Shown here: piece by piece, positions 1-5,193 of the stretch
Numbering within the stretch: the stretch's first letter is position 1
How the letters are laid out: each line of letters begins with the position of its first letter
NCBI GenBank assembly: GCA_012522285.1
Contig: JAAYKS010000255.1
Span: forward strand, 1 to 7,548
Length of the DNA: 7,548 nucleotides
Direction: 5' to 3'
Origin: Clostridiaceae bacterium
Lineage (GTDB): Bacteria > Bacillota > Clostridia > Saccharofermentanales > UBA5734
Program-made: the position numbers and the translations under genes
Notes under the pieces: model-generated
What the model was told of the DNA's origin: nothing
The model's database searches: none
Seen by the model: only the letters and a program-made list of their open reading frames with translations

Positions 1-512
1 GTCCCATGCTCGCAATTCTTAAGCAGCGAGAGGACATGTCGCACCAAACTGGAGAACGCTTTTTCGTTTTTGGAAACTTCTATTTGCAGGATCTTTTCCG
101 CAACGACCAATGCGAGTTCCAGTACTTCCGGTTCCAGCGCGTCGATCTCGCGTTCCAACTGCTCACGCGCCGCGGCTCGATCCGCTTCCGCTTGCTCGGC
201 GATCTGCCGAATCATTTCCGCGCGATCTGCCTCGGCTCGCGCAATTCCATCCCGATATCCCTGTTCGAAGGCTTGCGTCCGCAGTCTCTCCGCGTCCAGT
301 CTCGCTTGCTCCAGCAAAGTGGCGGCTCCAGCCCGCGCGCGGGACATGCACTCACCAATCATTTCTTCCGTCGCCTCAATGTGCTGTTCACCCGACGACT
401 GGCTGCTATCTACGGCGATCCGCTCACTCCAGCGTGCGGTAGCGGGCAAATCGAGAATGATTGGTTTTTCCGGATCCAGCTGGACCATCGACGACTTAAG
501 AACTCTAGCCAA
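1..512 (-). CDS. fliH: Flagellar assembly protein FliH, N-terminal part (runs off the window)
   Basis: FliH binds and restrains the FliI ATPase of the flagellar type III export apparatus at the cytoplasmic base of the motor. About 170 codons are visible; the family usually runs 200-270 residues, so the C-terminal FliI-binding part lies outside. Seen: a start LARVLKSSMVQLDPEKPIIL, an Ala/Glu/Arg-rich region (about residues 50-125) that looks like a long charged helix or coiled coil and contains the FliH/YscL-like FEQGYRDGIARAEAD stretch, then LELALVVAEKIL (about 132-143), typical of the family. The chosen start is TTG at 510-512. AGGAGGA (521-527) lies 8 nt upstream inside fliG, and the start overlaps the last 8 bp of fliG including its stop. 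The first in-frame ATG (486-488) has no ribosome site. The TTG overlap suggests translational coupling to fliG. Identity rests on motif style and position after fliG. Confidence 0.9.
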   Translation of the reverse strand, partial: MARVLKSSMVQLDPEKPIILDLPATARWSERIAVDSSQSSGEQHIEATEEMIGECMSRARAGAATLLEQARLDAERLRTQAFEQGYRDGIARAEADRAEMIRQIAEQAEADRAAAREQLEREIDALEPEVLELALVVAEKILQIEVSKNEKAFSSLVRHVLSLLKNCEHG

Positions 513-1518
513 TGAGCTGTTCCTCCTGTCCGCGCGCGATTACAACTTCGCCCGCTTCTTCCAGTCTGCGGATGATGTTGACAATCTTTTGTTGCGCCTC
601 TTCGGCATCCCGAATTCGGACAGGGCCTTTGATCTCCATCTCCTCTTTGATCATCTCCTGCATTCTTTTGGAAATGTTCTCGAAGATAAACTCCTGTACC
701 GGCTCTTTGACTCCCTTCAGCGCCAGAACCAGATCATCGTTATCCACTTCCTTGAGTACGCGTTGCATGGAGCCACGATTGAGTTTGACGATATCGTCGA
801 TCAAGCACATCTTGCTTTTGATTTCATCCGCCAGATCGTGATTCTGGGCGTCCAAACTTTCGAGGATATAGCGCTCCGAACCTCTGTCTATCGCATTGAG
901 GATATCGACCGCAATGCCGATGCCGCCCACTTTCGTATAATCCGAAACACCCAACGTCGACAGTTTTTTCTCCAGCACGCGTTCCACTTCCTTGATGTGC
1001 TCAGGGCTGGTTTTTCCCATCCGCGCGATTTTTGCGATTACGGGCGCCTGGATATCGGTCGGTAATGCGCTGAGGATCGGCGCAGCTTGACGCGAGTCCA
1101 GGTAGGACAGAATCAAAGCGATGGTTTGCGGCTGTTCATGTTGGATGATATTGAGCAATTGCGAAGGATCCAGCCTCCTGGCAAAATCAAACGGACGGAC
1201 CTGCAAGGTCGAGGTCAATTTTCCGATGAGCTCATACGCGCGCTGCTGGCCGATGGCCTTGTTCAAGATCTCCAAGGCGTAGTCGATCCCTCCGTCCATG
1301 ATGTAGTTCTGAGCCTGATATGCTTCATGGAACTCCTTGACAACCTCGCCTTGGGTTTTGGTATCAATCTTTCGGATGTTGGCGATTTCCAGAGTCAGTT
1401 GTTCGATTTCGTCGTCGCTCAGTTGCTGAAACACCTTTGCGGATGCTTCTTTCCCGAGAGCGATCAAGAGGATCGCCGCTTTTTCTTTCGCAGATCGGGT
1501 TGTGATCGTATACGCCAT
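505..1518 (-). CDS. fliG: Flagellar motor switch protein FliG
   Basis: FliG is the rotor protein of the C ring: its N-domain binds FliF, its middle part FliM, and its C-domain meets the stator to make torque. The 337-residue protein has the usual length and three domains: N-terminal KEKAAILLIALGKE (about 11-24), the middle HEQPQTIALIL motif (127-137, the EHPQ-motif position), and the C-terminal ALKG...SKRM...KEEM...GPVRIRD...RRLEEAGEVVIARG block (about 266-330). The torque-helix charges are kept, with EE (292-293) at the DD position of E. coli. The hinge motif MFxF reads MCLI (237-240), which is unusual. I chose ATG 1516-1518 because GAGGTG (1528-1533) lies 9 nt upstream. An in-frame GTG at 1528-1530, overlapping the fliF stop, would add four residues (341 aa) but has a poorer ribosome site. 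It follows fliF directly and overlaps the fliH start. Confidence 0.97.
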   Translation of the reverse strand: MAYTITTRSAKEKAAILLIALGKEASAKVFQQLSDDEIEQLTLEIANIRKIDTKTQGEVVKEFHEAYQAQNYIMDGGIDYALEILNKAIGQQRAYELIGKLTSTLQVRPFDFARRLDPSQLLNIIQHEQPQTIALILSYLDSRQAAPILSALPTDIQAPVIAKIARMGKTSPEHIKEVERVLEKKLSTLGVSDYTKVGGIGIAVDILNAIDRGSERYILESLDAQNHDLADEIKSKMCLIDDIVKLNRGSMQRVLKEVDNDDLVLALKGVKEPVQEFIFENISKRMQEMIKEEMEIKGPVRIRDAEEAQQKIVNIIRRLEEAGEVVIARGQEEQLIG

Positions 1519-1526
1519 TTTCCCGC

Positions 1527-3152
1527 TCACCTCACTTCTTCTGCCAGCCAGGTGCGGAGAATGTTTGCCACCAGTTCGGGATTGGTGTCGATATATTGTT
1601 CTATCACGCGTTTTTCTTCCTCGACTTCGGAGTGCGGATTCTCGATCTCCAGCCTACCGGGAGCCAGTTCCAACGCTTTACTGCTGAACGCGCGAAGGGC
1701 TGCCTGAGTAGTTCCCGCGGGCAATTCTTCCAAGATGTCACGTTCATGTGCGCTTCCCCCGCGCAAGGTTCGAACCAAAAGGAACATAGCGGTCATCAGG
1801 ACGATAACGATCGCACCAAGAATCAAGAAGAATCGGGTCCGTTCCCATTGGACAGCTTTATCATTGATGCGGTTGTAGTCTTCGAGACTATCGTCCAGAA
1901 GAGCACTTCCATTGAACGGCAGTGTTTCCACGGTGATGGTGTCTGCGGACACTCCGATCGCTGATGAAACCAGGTTCCGCACGGTATCTCTGTACTCTGT
2001 AGCGGCCCCGTCCCGATTGTCCAGCAACACGGAAACGCTCATCGACTTGACGGCTCCTTTGGATTTGACCAGATACTCTTTGATGGTGTTGATCTCATAC
2101 ACGATGCTTTCAGAACTCTTGTCGTAAGCCCGGTTTTCTTCATCGTCACCTGATTCATAAGTCACGGATGAACCGTTCTCTCCTGTCCCCGGCACACCCG
2201 AAACCCCTTGATTGCCAAACGCTGTTTCTCGAAGCGAATCAATGCTGGCTACAATGCCATCCGAGGATCCCTCGGATGGTTCAAAGCGAATGGATTCCAC
2301 AGACGATTCGTCAAAGTCGAGTGTGACATTCACTTCCGTAAGCACTTTGCCGATACCGAATACAGGTTGCAGCAAGTTGAGGATCTGACGCTGCAAACGA
2401 TCACTGACTTCTGCTTGCATTCGCTGATGGTCAGCAGCAATCGCTTCGTCGCCTCCCCCCCTGGCATTGAGCACATTCATGTTGTTATCGATAATACTAA
2501 TGCTGTCGTCCTGGATATCCGGAACGCTGTTCCGAACCAGTTCAGCGATCGCATGCACATTGCCCTCGGATAAGCTGGTTCCGGGTTTGAGCGTCAGCAA
2601 AACCGCAGCGGAAGCCTTGGAACTCTGATCCTCAATCAAAAAGACACTCTTTTCCGGAAGAGTCAGTGATACCACGGCATTGGAAACGCTGCTGAACGTT
2701 TTGATCGCATTTTGCAGATCCTGCTGCAGCTGGTATCTGCGATACACTTTCTTGTCGTCTTCGGTAATACCAAAACCTGATCCTTTTTCCAGAATATTGA
2801 GGTTCAATTCATTGCGGGGCAGTCCTTCGGCGGCAAGTTCCATTCTTACTTTGTCGATTCTGTTGACGTCGACCAGAATGGTGTCACTGCCATCTACTTT
2901 CGCCGGGATTCCCGACTCATCCAGCCGGGCCAGAATCTGTCCGGCCTCATTGGCTGACAGGTTGGTGTAGAGGATGCCGTACCGCGTCATGTTGAGCATC
3001 CAGATGGAGAACCCTGCGATGATGAAGATGGCAGCGCAAATAACAATAACCAGACGTTGCTTTCCGACCCCAAGAGCTTTCCAGCTGCTTCGCATCCCTT
3101 TGAAGGCATTTCCCAAAGAGCCTAAAATACCAGCGAATGAAGAAAATTCCAT
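1527..3152 (-). CDS. fliF: Flagellar MS-ring protein FliF
   Basis: FliF forms the membrane-embedded MS ring on which the export gate, rod and FliG rotor assemble. From ATG 3150-3152 the protein is 541 residues, normal for the family. It has a first membrane helix at about 33-52 (VIVICAAIFIIAGFSIW), the ring-building motif region YGILYTNLSANEAGQILARL and VRMELAAEGLPR, a conserved YRRYQLQQDLQNAIKTF stretch, a variable linker rich in Gly/Ser/Glu, a second membrane helix at about 441-463, and a short acidic C-terminal tail (EEEKRVIEQYIDTNPELVANILRTWL) of the type that binds FliG. GGAG lies 5 nt before this ATG. An in-frame TTG at 3183-3185 would add 11 residues without a convincing ribosome site. 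It lies 80 bp after fliE, the only real gap in the operon, and its stop sits 8 bp before the preferred fliG start. Confidence 0.97.
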   Translation of the reverse strand: MEFSSFAGILGSLGNAFKGMRSSWKALGVGKQRLVIVICAAIFIIAGFSIWMLNMTRYGILYTNLSANEAGQILARLDESGIPAKVDGSDTILVDVNRIDKVRMELAAEGLPRNELNLNILEKGSGFGITEDDKKVYRRYQLQQDLQNAIKTFSSVSNAVVSLTLPEKSVFLIEDQSSKASAAVLLTLKPGTSLSEGNVHAIAELVRNSVPDIQDDSISIIDNNMNVLNARGGGDEAIAADHQRMQAEVSDRLQRQILNLLQPVFGIGKVLTEVNVTLDFDESSVESIRFEPSEGSSDGIVASIDSLRETAFGNQGVSGVPGTGENGSSVTYESGDDEENRAYDKSSESIVYEINTIKEYLVKSKGAVKSMSVSVLLDNRDGAATEYRDTVRNLVSSAIGVSADTITVETLPFNGSALLDDSLEDYNRINDKAVQWERTRFFLILGAIVIVLMTAMFLLVRTLRGGSAHERDILEELPAGTTQAALRAFSSKALELAPGRLEIENPHSEVEEEKRVIEQYIDTNPELVANILRTWLAEEVR

Positions 3153-3232
3153 CCTGTCTCCACTGTCATTCGACAACAGTCGCAAACCGGCTCAACCATG
3201 ACACCGGTCGCGGGTTGGATACCACCTTTGGT

Positions 3233-3577
3233 CTATATCTGCATTCTCATGACTTCGTTATATGCATCGAGCACTTTGTTCCGGATCTGCAATGTCAGTT
3301 GCAGCGCAATTTCTGCTTTCTCCCCCGCCAAGACGATAGAATGGATGCTGTCTGTCTCGCCCGTCAATAGAGACATCGCTTCCGTACGGGCTTCGGCTGT
3401 AGAAGTACCGGTTTGTTCGAGCAGCTGATTCATCGTTTCGCTAAAATGGCCTGCGCCACTCACAGCTTCCGGTGAACCAACTCCTGTCTTCGCGTTCGTT
3501 GTTACACCTGATGTCCCACGCGTCGCAAACTCATATGTTGCGCCGGACAATGAAGAGGCAAGAGGGGGGATCGCCAT
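3233..3577 (-). CDS. fliE: Flagellar hook-basal body complex protein FliE
   Basis: FliE is the small adapter joining the MS ring to the rod and is among the first proteins exported by the flagellar type III machine. The protein has 114 residues, slightly longer than the usual 100-110, with a weakly conserved Ser/Thr/Gly-rich N-terminal half. The C-terminal half is diagnostic: LAGEKAEIALQLTLQIRNKV, then DAYNEVMRMQI, ending at the common MRMQ(I/V) terminus. The ATG at 3575-3577 is preceded by GTGAGGA, which overlaps the flgC stop codon, with about 9 nt spacing. It lies 11 bp after flgC, so the two are almost certainly cotranscribed and probably coupled. Confidence 0.97.
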   Translation of the reverse strand: MAIPPLASSLSGATYEFATRGTSGVTTNAKTGVGSPEAVSGAGHFSETMNQLLEQTGTSTAEARTEAMSLLTGETDSIHSIVLAGEKAEIALQLTLQIRNKVLDAYNEVMRMQI

Positions 3578-3588
3578 GGCTCAGTTCC

Positions 3589-4026
3589 TCACTTTCCGAT
3601 TTCCAACGCTTTGACAGCCATCCTTTTGGTGGCATTCAACATGGTAATGTTCGCTTCGTAGGAGCGGGTAGCCGAGATCATGTCAACATATTCCTGTGTG
3701 ATCTCTACATTGGGCATCTGCACATATCCGTTTTCATCTGCGTCGGGATGAGTGGGATTGAAAACTTGTGTGAACGGAGCGGGGTCTTCGAAAATCTCCG
3801 ATACCACGACGCCGTTTATGCTTTGGCGACCGTTGCGGACCGTTTCCAGCGTCTCCGCGAATGTGGGTTGCCGTTCTTCAAATACTACAGATCGACGTCG
3901 ATAAGGCTCGCCGTTGTCCGTCCGGGTCGTTGTCGCATTCGCAACATTTTGGGCGATGACATCCATACGGAGACTCTGAGCCGTGAGTGCGGATGCACTG
4001 ACATCTATGGTTTTAAAAAAACTCAT
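3589..4026 (-). CDS. flgC: Flagellar proximal rod protein FlgC
   Basis: FlgC is a proximal rod subunit, exported through the flagellar type III apparatus and polymerised above the MS ring. The 145-residue protein has the axial-protein N-terminal heptad helix with MDVIAQNVANATTTRT (21-36), then GEPYRRRSVVFEE, the FlgC form of the rod signature. It has a middle segment with DPAPFTQVFNPTHPDADENGYVQ (typical of FlgC) and a C-terminal helix with ATRSYEANITMLNATKRMAVKALEIGK. The ATG at 4024-4026 lies only 3 nt after the flgB stop. GGAGGG inside the flgB tail is 9 nt upstream, which points to translational coupling. Confidence 0.97.
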   Translation of the reverse strand: MSFFKTIDVSASALTAQSLRMDVIAQNVANATTTRTDNGEPYRRRSVVFEERQPTFAETLETVRNGRQSINGVVVSEIFEDPAPFTQVFNPTHPDADENGYVQMPNVEITQEYVDMISATRSYEANITMLNATKRMAVKALEIGK

Positions 4027-4029
4027 GTA

Positions 4030-4473
4030 TCAATTCCCTCCGTTGATGATCATGCGTAAGCGTCCCAGTTCTTTGGAGGCGGCATACGACAAAGTGTCGT
4101 AGACAATCGCATTTTCAGCAGCCGCTGCCATCTCTGCATCCACATCGACGTTGTTGTCATCCATGCGGATGGATGTATTGCTCTTTTCCGTTACAGGCAC
4201 AGAGAAACGCTCTCCTTCGGCAAGGCTTTTATGCCGAAGAGCCTCGTTACGCGAGGCAGTCCCCGCAAAAACAGCAGACTGCGTCGGTTCATTCTTTGCG
4301 TTTTTATCATCAGAGAGGTTGTCACGAAAGATGGTTTCAAAATCGACGGTCGCCGCTTTGAAACCAGGAGTGTCGATATTGGCGATGTTGTTGGCAATCA
4401 CGGTGTTTTTTTGCCAAGCTGCGTCCAACCCGCGTTCGAGCCGTTCGAGGGGATTAAAAAGCCTGTCGATCAC
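4030..4473 (-). CDS. flgB: Flagellar proximal rod protein FlgB
   Basis: FlgB is the proximal rod subunit that assembles onto FliE and starts the axial structure. The 147-residue protein begins VIDRLFNPLERLERGLDAAW and carries the rod signature VIANNIANIDTPGFKAATVDFE (25-46). The C-terminal helix (NAIVYDTLSYAASKELGRLRMIINGGN) is also typical. The start is GTG at 4471-4473: AGGAGG (4480-4485) lies 6 nt upstream, and the conserved FlgB N-terminus begins here. The reading frame stays open upstream to an ATG at 4530, but that extension (MVLSDRTAGKYH...) is not FlgB-like and lies in the untranslated leader. It is the first gene of the operon, downstream of the c-di-GMP riboswitch and leader terminator. 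Two adjacent hairpins lie within its coding sequence (4215-4257). Confidence 0.96.
   Translation of the reverse strand: MIDRLFNPLERLERGLDAAWQKNTVIANNIANIDTPGFKAATVDFETIFRDNLSDDKNAKNEPTQSAVFAGTASRNEALRHKSLAEGERFSVPVTEKSNTSIRMDDNNVDVDAEMAAAAENAIVYDTLSYAASKELGRLRMIINGGN
4215..4257 (-). repeat. Two back-to-back perfect inverted repeats inside flgB
   Basis: Two perfect inverted repeats lie 1 bp apart inside flgB. The first pairs CTTCGGCA (4215-4222) with TGCCGAAG (4232-4239) around a 9-nt loop. The second pairs GCCTCG (4241-4246) with CGAGGC (4252-4257) around a 5-nt loop. They code for the ASRNEALRHKSLAEGE region just before the conserved C-terminal part. Neither is followed by a U-run, so these are not intrinsic terminators. 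They may be chance, or may affect mRNA stability or translation speed. Confidence 0.6.
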
Positions 4474-4582
4474 TGGACACCTCCTACACTCATCGTGGTA
4501 CTTCCCAGCCGTTCGGTCTGAGAGAACCACAACTCATCGTCTGGTGACATCCGTGTCAACAGGTTGCTTCCTTGCATATTTC
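4474..4582 (-). other. flgB leader between terminator and start codon
   Basis: About 109 nt of untranslated leader remain after the leader terminator. It holds the strong AGGAGG ribosome site (4480-4485) for flgB and an interrupted palindrome, TGACA (4545-4549) and TGTCA (4554-4558). That repeat could be a small RNA hairpin or a DNA operator. A TTGACA on the minus strand (4554-4559) has no -10 partner at usable spacing, so I do not call a second promoter here. Confidence 0.5.
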
Positions 4583-4614
4583 AAAAAGGGCGCGCAAAAC
4601 ACACCAGTGCGCCC
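4583..4614 (-). terminator. Intrinsic terminator in the flagellar operon leader
   Basis: Read on the minus strand, GGGCGC (4609-4614) pairs with GCGCCC (4588-4593) around a 15-nt loop, and five U residues follow directly (4583-4587). A G-U pair may extend the stem. It lies about 110 nt before the flgB start and downstream of a c-di-GMP aptamer, so it would stop transcription before the flagellar genes. The stem is short but entirely G-C. It overlaps the alternative hairpin at 4605-4630, so the two cannot form together. Confidence 0.75.
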
Positions 4615-4630
4615 CATCGGATACGCACTG
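4605..4630 (-). promoter_or_regulatory. Candidate antiterminator hairpin competing with the leader terminator
   Basis: On the minus strand CAGTGCG (4624-4630) pairs perfectly with CGCACTG (4605-4611) around a 12-nt loop, and a flanking U-G pair is possible. Bases 4609-4611 belong to the 5' arm of the terminator stem, and most of that arm's remainder (4612-4614) is trapped in the loop. Forming this hairpin therefore excludes the terminator. This is the usual layout of a transcription-attenuating riboswitch. Which state the ligand favours is not shown by the sequence. Confidence 0.65.
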
Positions 4631-4774
4631 AAGGCGACGCGAACATAGAAGCGGGTCATGACATGTCACTCATCGACAGGCAGACTCGACTCCATTTGCG
4701 TTGAGGGTATGGTTCAGCAGTATATGCGGAAATCTCAATTGCGGAACTCCAAAGGAATCCAACAAGGAAAATAT
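4631..4774 (-). other. Long linker of the flagellar leader RNA
   Basis: About 144 nt separate the aptamer from the antiterminator, an unusually long linker. It contains a perfect 10-bp palindrome TGACATGTCA (4659-4668) and a weak imperfect hairpin around 4744-4765. It also has short open frames without ribosome sites, which I do not call genes. A stretch near 4722-4732 (CGCATATACTG on the minus strand) could pair with CAGTGCG if four bases bulge. That would be a weak candidate anti-antiterminator. Confidence 0.35.
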
Positions 4775-4860
4775 TCAGCAACTGGCTGCCATGGAACAAT
4801 GTTCTTTAGGCCCTCAAGTTTTGCGTCACAGGCTTTCGTCTGTTATGCCCTTTTCGAAAT
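4775..4860 (-). promoter_or_regulatory. Cyclic-di-GMP riboswitch aptamer, GEMM-I (c-di-GMP-I) class
   Basis: Read on the minus strand, the conserved GEMM-I blocks occur in order. They are AAAAGGGCATAAC (4842-4854), a stem ACAGAC/GCCTGT capped by a GAAA tetraloop (4834-4837), and GTGACGCAAAAC (4818-4829). GGGCCTAAA (4805-4813) follows, then a small GAAC/GTTC hairpin, CATGG (4789-4793) and CAGCCAGTTGC (4778-4788). CCTAAA...CATGG resembles the tetraloop receptor that docks the GAAA loop in this class. AGCGA (4860-4864) can pair with TTGCT (4777-4781) as a closing helix. Departures from consensus are ATAAC for AAACC and AAAAC for AAAGC. It lies just after a promoter and upstream of flgB, as in C. 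difficile, where the aptamer of this class turns the flagellar operon off. Ligand and direction of control here are inferred. Confidence 0.88.
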
Positions 4861-4882
4861 CGCTATTCACTTGTTAGCAATA

Positions 4883-4911
4883 AGTCTAGATGCTGTTATA
4901 TGGGCTGTCAA
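4883..4911 (-). promoter_or_regulatory. Housekeeping-type promoter of the flagellar operon
   Basis: On the minus strand a perfect -35 TTGACA (4906-4911) is followed after 17 bp by TAGACT (4883-4888), a 4/6 match to the -10 consensus. Transcription would begin near 4875-4876, about 15-20 nt before the conserved riboswitch core and about 400 nt before flgB. The A-tract-rich DNA directly upstream could act as an UP element. I found no sigma-28-like or sigma-54 site (GG-N10-GC) ahead of the aptamer. The position relative to the aptamer is the strongest support. Confidence 0.65.
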
Positions 4912-5125
4912 GAGGCTTTTGTCGTTTGTTGTGTATTTATTTTTTGCTGTTTTTGTAATATTTGAACGATTTTCACGGTCTATCTTTGTTCTTGTTTGTG
5001 CTTTTTGCCTTTCTGGGTATAATAGTCGTTATATACTCCGTGACTGTTGTCGTGCGCACATTGTTTTTCTTTTATTGTTATATCTCATCGTTTTGCTATT
5101 GTTTTTGCAATATGTAATTTCCAAC
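4912..5125. other. AT-rich, A-tract-rich intergenic stretch with no convincing gene
   Basis: This stretch is clearly richer in A+T than its flanks. On the minus strand it carries repeated A-tracts (opposite T-runs at 4917-4920, 4940-4945, 4950-4954, 5002-5006, 5064-5068, 5070-5073, 5091-5094 and 5102-5106). It lies directly behind the flagellar promoter, so it may be intrinsically curved or stimulate that promoter. A plus-strand frame through it gives a very hydrophobic, Phe/Leu/Val-rich translation. That is what T-rich DNA yields by chance, and the frame has no ribosome site. A TATAAT (5018-5023, plus) exists with only a weak -35. Confidence 0.5.
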
Positions 5126-5160
5126 AAAAAAACCGCCGGTCAGCCAGGACCGGCGGTTTT
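5126..5160 (-). terminator. Intrinsic terminator after the sugar-importer ATPase gene
   Basis: A perfect 13-bp inverted repeat (5129-5141 with 5148-5160) has a GC-rich core CCGCCGGTC/GACCGGCGG and a 6-nt loop. Read on the minus strand it is followed by an unbroken run of seven T (5126-5132, partly inside the stem), as expected for an intrinsic terminator. It lies about 33 bp past the stop codon of the ATPase gene, so that gene probably ends its transcript here, isolating it from the flagellar operon. On the plus strand the T-run is only four bases, so plus-strand termination would be weaker. Confidence 0.93.
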
Positions 5161-5193
5161 CATTGTAGTGCGGATCTGTAGTACGGATTGGTA

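Noticed and set aside
70..1065. 331-codon plus-strand open frame over fliH and fliG
   Set aside because: It is antisense to two clear flagellar genes and its translation is low-complexity in part, with no recognisable domain.
3153..3185. TTG start adding 11 residues to FliF
   Set aside because: The ATG at 3150-3152 has GGAG at suitable spacing, and the extension lacks a good ribosome site and family-like sequence.
4554..4559. TTGACA on the minus strand close to flgB as a second promoter
   Set aside because: No acceptable -10 hexamer occurs at 16-18 bp downstream.
4581..4646. 21-codon minus-strand frame spanning the antiterminator and terminator, a possible leader peptide
   Set aside because: It has no ribosome site and no run of regulatory codons. 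Attenuation is better explained by the aptamer upstream.
4778..4793. Sigma-54-like TGGCA...TTGC on the minus strand
   Set aside because: GG and GC are 9 bp apart instead of the required 10, and the bases belong to the riboswitch aptamer.
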